Of a DNA stretch of 64,000 nt, positions 8,868 to 17,144 are shown in pieces. Origin of the DNA: Oscillospiraceae bacterium (GTDB lineage Bacteria; Bacillota; Clostridia; Oscillospirales; CAG-272); assembly GCA_015065135.1 (NCBI GenBank), contig SVQY01000004.1:1-64000 (forward strand), given 5' to 3'. Position numbers and translations under genes: made by a program. The stretch's first letter is position 1. Each line of letters begins with the position of its first letter. The notes below the pieces were generated by a model. The model was given only the letters and a program-made list of their open reading frames with translations, made no database searches and was not told the origin of the DNA.

Positions 8868-10037
8868 ATGCGTTGCGTTATTTTTGGCGCTGGTAAGATC
8901 GCCCGCGGATTTATCGGTCATCTGCTCTACCTTTCCGACATTCCCTTCACCTTTGTGGAAAAGGCGGATGCCCTGGCAGACCTGATCAACGAACGGGGCC
9001 AGTACACCGTGAACATTCTGGGCGCCCCCGAGAAGAACTGTGTGGTGAAGGGTGCCAAGGCGCTGAAGTTTGACCAGAAGGAGGAGATCGCCGAGGCCAT
9101 CGCCGAGGCGGATGCCGTGTTCAACGCGGTAGGCGGCAAGAATCTCGGTGACATCGTTCCCTTCCTCACCGCCGGCATTGAGAAAAAGGCCAAGAAGGGC
9201 GGCAAACTGAACTTTGTCACCTGCGAAAACTGGAAAAAGCCCGCCGACATCCTCCGGGACGGCATTGCCGCCGCGATCAGCGAGGAGGCGCGCCCCTATT
9301 TTGAGGAAAACGTGGGCATCACCGAGGCGGTGATCATGCGCTCCGCCATCGAGTCGGACGCCGAGCTGCTGAAAAAGGACCCCCTCATCGTAAACGTGCA
9401 GAACTTCTGGGAGCTGCCCGTGGACGCCTCCCGTCTGAAGGGGGAGCTGCCCCCCATCCAGGGGCTGAAGCTGATCGCCGAGTTCACCGGCTTCCTGGAG
9501 CGCAAATTCTACACCTACAACGCCGCCAACGGCACCGTCTCCTATCTCGGCGGCCTGCTTGGCTATGAGAAGATCGCCGATGCCGCCCACGACGAGTGGA
9601 TCCTGAAGATCCTGGACGGCGTTTACAGCGAGACTGCGCGCGCCCTCTCGGCAAAGCACAATTTCCCGTTGGACGAGCAGCTGGCCTTTACCCTCACCTC
9701 CAAGCGCAAGCTGCAGGACTACACCATCGTGGACTTCATCGAGCGCAATGCACGCGATCCCCTGCGCAAGCTGGGTCCCGACGACCGTCTGGTCGGCTCG
9801 GCGCGACTGGTGGAGAGCTTTGGCATCAAGCCCGAGAATCTGGCCACCGCCATTGCCGCCGCCATCCATTACGTCTCCCCCGGTGACGAGTTCGCCGTGG
9901 AGCTTGGCAGATTGCGCAACGAGTGCGGCATCGACTATATTCTGGAAAACGTCTGCAAGCTGGATCCCAAGGGCGACCTTGCCATGCTGGTAAAGGAAAA
10001 GATCGAAATGCTGAAAGGAATGGGCTATATCAAATGA
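8868..10037 (+). CDS. Mannitol-1-phosphate 5-dehydrogenase-like protein, paralogue 1
   Basis: Member of the polyol-specific long-chain dehydrogenases (MtlD group), 389 residues. The N-terminal Rossmann motif FGAGKIARGFIGHLL matches MtlD, as does the C-terminal all-helical domain. In family members the active site carries K-x4-N-x2-H; here it reads KFYTYNAAN (K213, N218, then Asn 221), so the conserved His is absent. It may act on a different hexitol or sugar-acid phosphate. The ribosome site is AAGGAG inside the 3' end of the kinase gene, and the stop overlaps the ATG of a second, related dehydrogenase (ATGA). Confidence 0.85.
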   Translation: MRCVIFGAGKIARGFIGHLLYLSDIPFTFVEKADALADLINERGQYTVNILGAPEKNCVVKGAKALKFDQKEEIAEAIAEADAVFNAVGGKNLGDIVPFLTAGIEKKAKKGGKLNFVTCENWKKPADILRDGIAAAISEEARPYFEENVGITEAVIMRSAIESDAELLKKDPLIVNVQNFWELPVDASRLKGELPPIQGLKLIAEFTGFLERKFYTYNAANGTVSYLGGLLGYEKIADAAHDEWILKILDGVYSETARALSAKHNFPLDEQLAFTLTSKRKLQDYTIVDFIERNARDPLRKLGPDDRLVGSARLVESFGIKPENLATAIAAAIHYVSPGDEFAVELGRLRNECGIDYILENVCKLDPKGDLAMLVKEKIEMLKGMGYIK

Positions 10038-11107
10038 GCATCACTGTGATCGGTGCCGGCAAGACCGGCAGAGGATTTATCGGCAGACTGCTGGCCGAGA
10101 GCGAAAAGGAGATCCGTTTTATTGACAGGGACGCGGCCCTGGTTGCCGAGCTGAACGCAAAAAAGCAGTTCCGTATCAGCTTTTTCGGTGGCAAGCGCGC
10201 GGATTTTGCCGTCGGCAATTACACCGCCCGCACGTGGGATAACGTGCAGAAGATCGAGGACGAGCTGATCCTGGTCTCGGTCTGCGGCCCCAACCTGCCC
10301 GACGTGGGCGCGGCACTGAAGACCCGTCTTGACCCCGCAAAGCACTACTATGTCATCACCGCCGAAAACTCCTCCAAGCCCGCCAAGGTGTTGAAGGAGG
10401 CCATCGGTATGGAGAACGTGTCGGTCAGCGAGTCCACCGTTTTCTGCACCACCATTGAAAAGGACGGGCTGAACATCTCCTCCGAGAATTATCCCTATCT
10501 CCAATGCGACGCGGATCTGCTGGAGGGCTATACCCCCGACGTCAAGGGCATCCGCCCCGTCGGGGAGTTCGGCAACTTCCTCACCCGCAAGCTGTTCACC
10601 TACAACGCCGCCAGCTGCGTGATCGCATATCTGGGCTGGCTGCGAGGCTACACCGATTACGGCGAGGCCGCCAACGATCCGGAGATCCTGGAGCTGCTTG
10701 ACCGCAACTACGCCGCCACCAACAAGGCGCTTTGCAAGGAGTTCGGCTATGAGGAAAAGGATCAGGCAGAGTTCGCCGCCCTCTCCAAGGTGAAGTTTAC
10801 CGACCGCACCATTGTGGATACGGTGGCCAGAAACGCCCGTGAGCCCCAGCGCAAGCTGGGCGCGAACGAGCGCGTGATCGGCCCGATGCTGCTGCTGCAT
10901 CGCTATGGCGAGGACACCTCGGTGCTGGAGATGACCGCCGCCGCCATGCTCTGCTACGATAACGACGGCGAGGACAAGTGGCGTGCCATCAAGGCGGAAA
11001 AGGATGCTGCCACCATTCTCACCGAGATCGGCGGCGTGCCCGCAGATCACCCCTGCTTCGCCCGCATCATGGCGCATTACAAGGCGTTTTCTAAAGATAA
11101 ATTTTGA
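10034..11107 (+). CDS. Mannitol-1-phosphate 5-dehydrogenase-like protein, paralogue 2
   Basis: Second MtlD-like dehydrogenase, 357 residues, starting MSITVIGAGKTGRGFIGRLL. The ORF track starts 37 codons upstream inside gene 8868..10037; the ATG at 10034 overlapping that stop (ATGA) is the natural start. The active-site stretch is KLFTYNAAS (K186, N191, Ser 194): Lys and Asn are kept, the usual His is Ser. The two neighbours share the domain order and the FLxRKx(Y/F)TYNAA block, so they are tandem paralogues that may form a heteromer or catalyse two steps. No terminator follows; a repeat-rich gap comes next. Confidence 0.85.
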   Translation: MSITVIGAGKTGRGFIGRLLAESEKEIRFIDRDAALVAELNAKKQFRISFFGGKRADFAVGNYTARTWDNVQKIEDELILVSVCGPNLPDVGAALKTRLDPAKHYYVITAENSSKPAKVLKEAIGMENVSVSESTVFCTTIEKDGLNISSENYPYLQCDADLLEGYTPDVKGIRPVGEFGNFLTRKLFTYNAASCVIAYLGWLRGYTDYGEAANDPEILELLDRNYAATNKALCKEFGYEEKDQAEFAALSKVKFTDRTIVDTVARNAREPQRKLGANERVIGPMLLLHRYGEDTSVLEMTAAAMLCYDNDGEDKWRAIKAEKDAATILTEIGGVPADHPCFARIMAHYKAFSKDKF

Positions 11108-11445
11108 TTTATCGGAAGTTGCTTTTGATGTAGTAACTACTCTTCCGTCACCTCGCTTAACCTCACCAAAGGTGAGCTTCGCTCGGTGCCACCTTCCCTT
11201 ACAAGGGAAGGCTCACAGATTTGAAGCACGCGACAACAGACGGATAATGGTACATAAAACGTGATTTTCACCGGCTGTTGTTGAAGCTGACGTCTTTGGC
11301 AGCCCTCCCTTGTGAGGGAGGGGGGACCGCTTGCGGTGGGAGAGTAGTCACCAAGCAATAACGAACTACCCTATAAATCCCAATTCGAAAATCTTTTTTA
11401 TTCTCGGCATAAAATATCACGATCAAAACAAAAAGGAGCAAGATC
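11108..11445. repeat. Intergenic repeat element with an R1 copy (11301-11348)
   Basis: Gap of 338 bp without a gene. The left part (11140-11215) contains ACTACTCTTCC, AACCTCACCAAAGGTGAGCTT and CCTTCCCTTACAAGGGAAGG; the right part (11301-11352) is an R1 copy ending GGGAGAGTAGTCAC. The two ends are thus loosely inverted (GTAGTAACTACTC / GAGTAGTC), like a small non-autonomous mobile repeat. The last 80 bp are AT-richer and carry the AAAAAGGAGCAAG ribosome site of the GH2 gene. Confidence 0.6.
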
Positions 11446-13647
11446 ATGCTACTGACTCAATCTCTGAACGGCTGGTGGGATTATCGCGTGGGAAAAGGCG
11501 CGTTCACCCGCAAAAAGGTTCCCTTTTCCACCCTCCCGGTGGGAAAAAGCGAATGCGTGTTGCGTTTTTCGCCCATCGAGCATCCGGGTGCCCCTCGTGC
11601 CTTTCTGGTGTTTGACGGCATTACCTATGCCGCCAAGGTCACCCTGAACGGCCAATATCTTGGCGAGATGCTCGCCTACTCCGAGTACCGCTACGACGTG
11701 ACCGACATCCTGCAGGAGGAGAACGTCCTCTCGGTGGAGATCTCGGATATCGACCCCATATTCGGTCCCTCCGAGGGCTGGGAGAACTACGGCGGCATCA
11801 TCCGTGACGTCTATATGGAATATACCGGCAAACGGTATGTGAAAAGCACCCTTTGGCACGCCGAGCTGAACGGGGATTACACCGCTGCAGATTGCAGCTT
11901 TGCGGTTGAGACCGAGGGCGGCGAGGGCAGGATCACGGCAACCCTCACCGATGCCGAGGGCAACAAGGTCGCCGAGGCGAAGGCAACGGACGGCAAGCTT
12001 TCCTTCACCGTCAAAAAACCCAAGCTCTGGTCCACCGATACCCCCTATCTCTATACCCTTTCCTATACCGTTTACGACGGCAGAAAAATCAGCGACGGCG
12101 GCGAGATCAAGGTAGGCTTCAAGGATTTCAAGCTGGTCGGCAAGCGCTTCTGCCTGAACGGCACCCCCACCTTCCTGCTTGGCATCAACCGCCACGATAT
12201 CTGGGGCGAGCAGGGCCACACCATGACCGAGGAGCAGATGCGCCGCGACCTGACCATGATCAAAAACGCGGGCATCAACTACGTGCGCCTGGTCCATTAC
12301 CCCCACCACAAGCGCATCATCGAGCTGGCCGACGAGCTGGGTCTGCTGGTTTCCGAGGAGCCCGGACTCTGGTGGTCGGATATGAACAATCAGCAGCTCT
12401 GTGACGATGCTCTGGAGGTCATGCGCCGCACGGTGCTGCGCGACCGCAACCACGTCTCCATCGCCTTCTGGCTCTCCTTCAACGAGTGCATCTTCACTCT
12501 GGATTATCTGAAGAACTCCGCGCGCGTTTGCCGCGAGAACGACCCCTATCATATGGTATCGGGCGCCAACTGCATGAGCATTGAGATGACCAAGGAGAAC
12601 TTCCCCATCTGCGGCTTCGATTTTTACACCATGCACCCCTATGACAGCACCCCCAAGCGCATCATCAAGAGCATTGAGGAGCTGACCGAAATGCCCCTGC
12701 TCTTTACCGAGTGGGGCGGTTACTACTGCCACGACAACCCTCAGAACTTCCGCTGGTTCATCGAGACCATGATCAAGTACTGGAAGAACCCCGACGATCA
12801 GCCCGTGCTAGCAGGTGCCACCTACTGGTTCTGGTCCGAGATGTACGAGTTTGACCGCACCGCCCCCGCCTGCACCAACGGCGTGCTGCGCGAGGCATTG
12901 GTGGATGCGGAGCGCAATCCGCTGCCCGATTACGACATCTTCCGCACCGCCTTCCAGCAGCTCTACAACCCCGAGCCCGACCCCGCCTGGGAGCTGAAGA
13001 TCGCCACGCTGCCCGTGGACCTTTCCGCAAAAAGCTACCAAACGGTATCGGTTTCCGCCCTTATGGACACCGAAAAGCGCACCGCCGCCTGGGAGCAGAT
13101 GATCGCCGCCGCCAAGGTGCCGATCGCCCGCTTCCACCACGTGAACAAGGGCAACCGCAAGATGTATTGCGGCCCTGTGCTGAACGAGGAGGTCGGCGCC
13201 ATCGGCGAGCTGCCCACCATGTTGGAAAAGACCCCCTACGTGATCGCGGACAGCCTGTCGGTGCCCGTGAATATGACCGCCAAGGGTCTTTGGGTCATCG
13301 GTAACGTCTCCATGCCCAAGGGCTATCCCATCGAGGGCGAGTACGGCGAGGAGGTCGCCACCTATACGGTGGAATACACCGACGGCAGCACCGAGTGCCA
13401 CGTGATGAGAAACGGCGAGGACTTCACCACCGCCACAGGCCTCCACGGCCCCTCCCGTATCGAGCCCTATGCCGCAAGCAGCCACCGCGCTATGCGCTTC
13501 CGCCACGAGATGGCCTGGGAGCATTACGTGGTCAACGCGCGCTATATCCCCACCGATCCCGCCAAGACCGTTAGATCTCTGGTCATGCAAAACAGCGGCA
13601 ACGGCTACCTGCCCCTTTTCTACGGTCTGACCGCAGAAAAGGCGTAA
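11446..13647 (+). CDS. Glycoside hydrolase family 2 (beta-galactosidase/beta-glucuronidase-like)
   Basis: Retaining exo-glycosidase of 733 residues with GH2 order: jelly-roll sugar-binding domain (residues about 1-130), immunoglobulin-like domain (about 140-235), then the TIM barrel opening with LLGINRHDIWGEQGHTM. The acid/base Glu is E347 in FWLSFNEC and the nucleophile E422 in LLFTEWGG. An additional C-terminal beta domain of about 200 residues follows the barrel. No signal peptide is seen, so it should act in the cytoplasm on an imported oligosaccharide or glycoside. Substrate cannot be fixed from sequence. A bidirectional terminator follows directly. Confidence 0.9.
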   Translation: MLLTQSLNGWWDYRVGKGAFTRKKVPFSTLPVGKSECVLRFSPIEHPGAPRAFLVFDGITYAAKVTLNGQYLGEMLAYSEYRYDVTDILQEENVLSVEISDIDPIFGPSEGWENYGGIIRDVYMEYTGKRYVKSTLWHAELNGDYTAADCSFAVETEGGEGRITATLTDAEGNKVAEAKATDGKLSFTVKKPKLWSTDTPYLYTLSYTVYDGRKISDGGEIKVGFKDFKLVGKRFCLNGTPTFLLGINRHDIWGEQGHTMTEEQMRRDLTMIKNAGINYVRLVHYPHHKRIIELADELGLLVSEEPGLWWSDMNNQQLCDDALEVMRRTVLRDRNHVSIAFWLSFNECIFTLDYLKNSARVCRENDPYHMVSGANCMSIEMTKENFPICGFDFYTMHPYDSTPKRIIKSIEELTEMPLLFTEWGGYYCHDNPQNFRWFIETMIKYWKNPDDQPVLAGATYWFWSEMYEFDRTAPACTNGVLREALVDAERNPLPDYDIFRTAFQQLYNPEPDPAWELKIATLPVDLSAKSYQTVSVSALMDTEKRTAAWEQMIAAAKVPIARFHHVNKGNRKMYCGPVLNEEVGAIGELPTMLEKTPYVIADSLSVPVNMTAKGLWVIGNVSMPKGYPIEGEYGEEVATYTVEYTDGSTECHVMRNGEDFTTATGLHGPSRIEPYAASSHRAMRFRHEMAWEHYVVNARYIPTDPAKTVRSLVMQNSGNGYLPLFYGLTAEKA

Positions 13648-13673
13648 AACGCATACCGTTTTGCTACTAAACA

Positions 13674-13709
13674 AAAAAGGAGCAGCCACGAAAGTGGCTG
13701 CTCCTTTTT
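13674..13709. terminator. Bidirectional terminator between GH2 and sugar isomerase
   Basis: AAAAAGGAGCAGCCAC / GTGGCTGCTCCTTTTT with a GAAA tetraloop; runs of A and T on both sides serve both converging genes. Confidence 0.9.
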
Positions 13710-13713
13710 GGAT

Positions 13714-14580
13714 TTACTCAATATAGCTCATCAGCTCGTTTGCGATCTTGACCAGGTAGTCCGCGAAATCGCCGCGCATAGCGGCGGGCACGCGGCCAAG
13801 GTTCAGCTCGAAATTGAAGGGGCCCTCAAAGCCGGTCAGCGCCAGGCCGTGCATGGCATCCTTCCAGTTCACGCTGCCAAAGAAGGGAGGCACGTGATCG
13901 TCCTCAATGCCGCCGTTGTCGTTGACGTGCACCGCCTTCAGTCGCTTGCCTACGTACTCCAGCGCCTTGGACTGCTTCAGTCCGCTGAGGTGTGCGTGAC
14001 CGAAATCCCAGCAAACGCCGACGCCTAAGGTATCAGCCAGATCGCAAAGCTCCTCGGCGGTCATACAATAGCGGTGACACTGCATTTTGCCCGATACCAC
14101 GCGCATATTCTCCACCACTATATTCACCCCTACGCGATTTGCGTGCTCCACAAAGGGGGAAAGCAGCTCCAGCGTAACGGCGCGCTGCTCGTCGTGGTCG
14201 TATTTGACCAGGGGGAAGTTGGCCGCATTGGGATGCATGATCGCGTATTGAATGCCAAGCGCCGCCGCCGCATCGATACCGTTGTGCACCTTTTCCTTGA
14301 AGGTGGTCATGACCTCCTCGCTCTTGGAGATACCACCCATAAAGGGCAGGTGACCCATGTAAAAGCTAAAGCCCTGCTCGGTGGCATCGGTCATGATCTG
14401 CTCCACCTGGGGCTTCCAGCCCTCCGCGGAGGAAAGATCCAGCATGGTGATGCCGAAATCGGCAGTGGCAAAGCCGTGCTCGCGATGAAAGCGGATGAGA
14501 TCGTGTACGTAGCCGGCCGCATCCTGACCCTCTGCTCTGGGGCAAAGGTTGGTGGCGCAGCTGATAGGCAGATTTTTCAT
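13714..14580 (-). CDS. Sugar phosphate isomerase/epimerase (xylose isomerase-like TIM barrel)
   Basis: AP endonuclease 2/xylose-isomerase-like TIM barrel of 288 residues. Recognisable elements are the metal-ligand region IVVENMRV, the GVCWDFGHAHLSG motif and the following VHVNDNGGIEDDHVPPFFG, with a closing Glu in FEGPFNFEL. Such enzymes isomerise or epimerise sugars or inositol intermediates; the substrate is not evident. Ribosome site AAGGAGG. It has its own promoter and converges on the GH2 gene, so it may belong to the same catabolic locus though separately transcribed. Confidence 0.82.
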   Translation of the reverse strand: MKNLPISCATNLCPRAEGQDAAGYVHDLIRFHREHGFATADFGITMLDLSSAEGWKPQVEQIMTDATEQGFSFYMGHLPFMGGISKSEEVMTTFKEKVHNGIDAAAALGIQYAIMHPNAANFPLVKYDHDEQRAVTLELLSPFVEHANRVGVNIVVENMRVVSGKMQCHRYCMTAEELCDLADTLGVGVCWDFGHAHLSGLKQSKALEYVGKRLKAVHVNDNGGIEDDHVPPFFGSVNWKDAMHGLALTGFEGPFNFELNLGRVPAAMRGDFADYLVKIANELMSYIE

Positions 14581-14619
14581 AAAGAAGCCTCCTTAGCAGC
14601 TTGTTTTTTCGTTACCACC

Positions 14620-14648
14620 ATTGTATCAAAACCGCCCCCCGATGTCAA
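14620..14648 (-). promoter_or_regulatory. Promoter of the sugar isomerase gene
   Basis: Minus strand TTGACA (14648-14643), 17 bp, TACAAT (14625-14620), about 40 bp before the start codon. Confidence 0.75.
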
Positions 14649-14725
14649 TGGAAACAGGAAAATCTTTCGGAAAATAAAGGGGAAGGCAGGATACGGAAAG
14701 CTCTCACCGCCCCCGATACACACAG

Positions 14726-14751
14726 AAAAGGCGACACGTGTCGTCTTTTTT
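14726..14751 (-). terminator. Terminator of the AbrB-like gene
   Basis: Palindrome with core GACGACACGTGTCGCC flanked by A and T runs. The same GACGACACGTGTCGTC core is used by the terminator on the far side of the adjacent XRE gene at 15293-15324. Confidence 0.7.
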
Positions 14752-14932
14752 ACATATCCTCCGTTTCCTTCTCCTTTGCTGCGCCCGACCTCGGATCGCG
14801 GATCAATATCCCCTCGTCGGTCAGCACCAACTCGACCTCGCGCCCCAAGGACAGGCGCTCCCGCATCTCCTTTGGTATCACGATCCTGCCCAAGCTGTCT
14901 ATTACCTTAATAATACCGATCGCCCTGCTCAC
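14750..14932 (-). CDS. AbrB/SpoVT-type transition-state regulator
   Basis: Small swapped-hairpin DNA-binding protein. Residues after the start, GIIKVIDSLGRIVIPKEMRERLSLGREVELVLTDEGILI, are the SpoVT-AbrB domain (pattern R-x-x-D-x-L-G-R-I-V-I-P). The track ORF begins at 14986, but a GTG at 14932 preceded by GGGAGG at 9 bp gives the usual N-terminus right before the domain (about 60 residues); an ATG at 14953 is possible but lacks a ribosome site. A TTGACA-17-TACAAT promoter lies upstream. It is divergent from an XRE regulator. In Firmicutes such proteins govern growth-phase transition and sporulation genes; targets here are unknown. Confidence 0.85.
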   Translation of the reverse strand: MSRAIGIIKVIDSLGRIVIPKEMRERLSLGREVELVLTDEGILIRDPRSGAAKEKETEDM

Positions 14933-14965
14933 CGTCTTACGCCTCCCATACATATAAAAATCCGT

Positions 14966-15036
14966 TTGACATTCACCGCGTGTCATTTGTTGTATTGTAG
15001 CACATTATAATGATTTTGTCAATCACTGAATGTCAA
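14966..15036. promoter_or_regulatory. Operator-like half-sites between AbrB and XRE genes
   Basis: TTGACATTCA (14966-14975) and its inverse TGAATGTCAA (15027-15036) flank the divergent promoter area. Additional TGTCA half-sites lie at 14981 and 15017, each 14 bp from a partner. Probably binding sites for one of the two regulators; which one is unknown. Confidence 0.5.
14994..15022 (-). promoter_or_regulatory. Promoter of the AbrB-like gene
   Basis: Minus strand TTGACA (15022-15017), 17 bp, TACAAT (14999-14994). Confidence 0.7.
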
Positions 15037-15051
15037 AGCGAGGGTAAGAAT

Positions 15052-15291
15052 ATGTTCAAAAACAAAAACGAAGGCAAGAACAATTTGTGCGGCGAGAAGA
15101 TCCGCGCGTTGCGGTTAAGTCACCCCTCCAAGCTCTCTCAAAGAGCGCTTGCGGATAAAATGCAGCTGATCGGCATCGACGTTGACAAGAACGCGATCCA
15201 GCGGATCGAATGCGGCAAGCGATTTGTGACCGACATCGAGCTGAAGGCCTTTGCCACGGTGTTCGGCGTTGGCGTGGAGGAGCTTGTCTGA
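15052..15291 (+). CDS. XRE-family helix-turn-helix regulator
   Basis: Protein of 79 residues with an HTH_3/Cro-like fold: CGEKIRALRLSHPSKLSQRALADKMQLIGIDVDKNAIQRIECGKRFVTDIELKAFATVFGV. This is the short single-domain XRE type common in Clostridia. ATG 15052 follows GAGGGTAAG; the track ORF starts 14 codons earlier at an ATG without a site. It is transcribed divergently from the AbrB gene across about 120 bp holding inverted TTGACATTCA sites, and ends at a strong terminator shared with the converging beta-helix gene. Confidence 0.85.
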   Translation: MFKNKNEGKNNLCGEKIRALRLSHPSKLSQRALADKMQLIGIDVDKNAIQRIECGKRFVTDIELKAFATVFGVGVEELV

Positions 15292-15292
15292 T

Positions 15293-15324
15293 AAAAAAAG
15301 GACGACACGTGTCGTCCTTTTTTG
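15293..15324. terminator. Bidirectional terminator between XRE and beta-helix genes
   Basis: AAAAAAAGGACGACACGTGTCGTCCTTTTTTG region: a perfect palindromic stem flanked by A and T runs. Its core equals that of the terminator at 14726-14751. Confidence 0.9.
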
Positions 15325-16413
15325 TTATTCCTCCCCGAAATGGGTGATCTTAAAATGCGCCGCACCCTGCACGGGGAACTCCTGTACGCCCCAGGGCTTG
15401 TGCCAGCAAAGGGTGCCGCGTAGGCGGTTTTCCGTGTCCTTCACGCCGTAGCGCAGCTGGCTGACGGCAGGCTTCAAACCCGTGCCGCACTCAAAATTCA
15501 GGGTGTCCACCTTCACGTTACAAGGTCCCTTGGGCATACCGAACAGCGCCACATCGGCGGTGGAGAGAATGACCGCGTTGTGCTGCGCCACCACGTGACC
15601 GATCACCGAAAGGTGGCTGCAATCGTGGAAGGTGATCCCCTCCTCGCAGTTGTGGATATACAGATAATCCGCCACCACGTGCTCGCCGCAGACAAGCCCG
15701 TAGCGAAAGCCCTGCACCGCCACGTTGCGCAGCACGTTATCGTCGTTCTGATCCCCCGAGGTGATCAGCCCCGCCGTGTGGCAGGGGTTCGGCTGCAGCT
15801 CCTTTTCCAGCACCGTGTCCCCTACGTTTTCCCCCAGGCAAAACTGGCTGTCGCACACGTGCACACGGCTGACGTTCTGCAGATTAACTGCCGACTGGGT
15901 GGGGTACATCTTACCCGTATCCATAGGCACGCGGAACTCCAAATTGGCAATAGAAAACTGCGACGTGCTGAATTTTCCCTTGCAGGAATCCCCCTCGGGT
16001 GCCGCCAGGATCGACCAGGGGCGGGCGGTGGGGTCCTGCTCCTCGGGCGCGTGCCAATCCGAGAAAATCGTGGTGTTGCGAATGGGCAGCCCGAAGGTGG
16101 TGGGTCTAAAATTATGCTTCACCGCGGAAAGCGGGCGCACCTGATAGCTGTAAAGCAGCTGGCAAGGCATCTCCCCCACCAGTTGAATGTTCGCGCCGGG
16201 CGGGATCGCCAGCTGGGCGCGCAGAGGTCTGCCGTTGTAAAGCTCCCTTGCGGGGGATGCCACGCGGTAGCCCTTTTTGGTAAAGGGAAACAGCACCCTG
16301 CCGCCACCCCTCTCGGCGGCGTAGTCAATGGCGGCCTGAATGGCGGCGGTATCGTCGGTGATGCCATCCCCCTTGGCGCCAAAGTCGGTTACGTTCATGC
16401 CAAAGCCCTGCAT
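15325..16413 (-). CDS. Right-handed beta-helix (pectate lyase 3 superfamily) protein
   Basis: About 362 residues opening with MNVTDFGAKGDGITDDTAAIQAAIDYAAERGGGRVLFP, the hallmark start of the Pectate_lyase_3/glycosyl hydrolase 28-like beta-helix fold, followed by parallel-beta coils (for example VTSGDQNDDNVLRNVAVQGF and HDCSHLSVIGHVVAQHNAVIL). No signal peptide is seen. The polysaccharide substrate is not evident, and catalytic residues cannot be assigned safely. ATG 16413 has GGGAGA; the track ORF starts 32 codons earlier, within the promoter region. It is preceded by a strong promoter and ends at the terminator shared with the XRE gene. Confidence 0.75.
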   Translation of the reverse strand: MQGFGMNVTDFGAKGDGITDDTAAIQAAIDYAAERGGGRVLFPFTKKGYRVASPARELYNGRPLRAQLAIPPGANIQLVGEMPCQLLYSYQVRPLSAVKHNFRPTTFGLPIRNTTIFSDWHAPEEQDPTARPWSILAAPEGDSCKGKFSTSQFSIANLEFRVPMDTGKMYPTQSAVNLQNVSRVHVCDSQFCLGENVGDTVLEKELQPNPCHTAGLITSGDQNDDNVLRNVAVQGFRYGLVCGEHVVADYLYIHNCEEGITFHDCSHLSVIGHVVAQHNAVILSTADVALFGMPKGPCNVKVDTLNFECGTGLKPAVSQLRYGVKDTENRLRGTLCWHKPWGVQEFPVQGAAHFKITHFGEE

Positions 16414-16447
16414 ACGGATCTCCCTTCTTCCTGCAAACTTCATCTTT

Positions 16448-16476
16448 ATTGTAGCAAAAACGCGGGCACGTGTCAA
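16448..16476 (-). promoter_or_regulatory. Promoter of the beta-helix gene
   Basis: Minus strand TTGACA (16476-16471), 17 bp, TACAAT (16453-16448). Confidence 0.75.
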
Positions 16477-16555
16477 GAAAATGCGCATATTTTTGAAAAA
16501 AGCCCCCAAACGGGGCGAGAAAACGGGGAGCTATATCACCTCTTTAACGGCTACG

Positions 16556-16855
16556 TGTCATCCTGAGCGAAACGGAGTGGAGCCGAACTTTTGGTAGGCG
16601 AGGCTTGCCGAGCGGACAAAAGCGCAAGCGCTTTGCGCGCAGCGGGATCTCGTATGGAGTTTGTACTGACTTTTTGATACAAGTGTTACTTCTTTTGTGA
16701 GGTACAATGGATGTAACACCCGCCTCAAAAGCTATCGGTCATCCATAGTAGATCCCTGCGGTCTCGGCTTTGCCCGCTCCCTTGGTTTTGCTCGTTTGCT
16801 TGCGCTGCACCTCGCAAAACTTCGGTTCCGCTATCGCTCCACTCAGGATGACATA
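16556..16855. repeat. MITE-like element with inverted TGTCATCCTGAG ends
   Basis: Left end starts TGTCATCCTGAGCGAAACGG, right end is the inverse ...CACTCAGGATGACA; the arms share TGTCATCCTGAG and a looser GGAGTGGAGC/GCTCCACTC portion over about 33 bp. The interior (about 235 bp) contains GTGTTAC/GTAACAC and CAAAAGCGCAAGCGCTTTGCG hairpins but no gene. The rest of the gap 16414-17060 holds a further AGATGACAC fragment at 16952 and no ORF that resembles a protein. Confidence 0.55.
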
Positions 16856-17060
16856 TAGGGGCCAAGCTTGGCGGTTTTGCATAAGCAAAATGGAGCCCCA
16901 TTGGGCGACAAGACAAGCTTGAGCTGCTTGCCGCAGGCAAGCTGGCTCAGAGATGACACACGGACGGCAATGCGGATCACGCGCAACCAGCAAAAACACT
17001 TTTACTCCCAAAACGGTATTAAAAATCCCTTTTTTAAAAGGTTTGGGGAGAGAGTGTGAA

Positions 17061-17086
17061 TTTGCTTTTGCCGTGGCAAAAGCAAA
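17061..17086. repeat. Perfect 12-bp hairpin downstream of fhs
   Basis: TTTGCTTTTGCC / GGCAAAAGCAAA separated by 2 bp, directly next to the fhs terminator; may act as a backup terminator. Confidence 0.6.
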
Positions 17087-17128
17087 GAGCGGGAGAAGCC
17101 CCTTTCCTCAAAAGGGGTTCTCCCGCTC
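17087..17128 (-). terminator. Terminator of the purine operon (after fhs)
   Basis: Long stem GAGCGGGAGAA..CCCCTTT / AAAGGGG..TTCTCCCGCTC with a 4-nt loop, followed on the minus strand by TTTGCTTTTG. It lies 16 bp after the fhs stop. Confidence 0.8.
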
Positions 17129-17144
17129 CTTATTTCTGTTTTGG

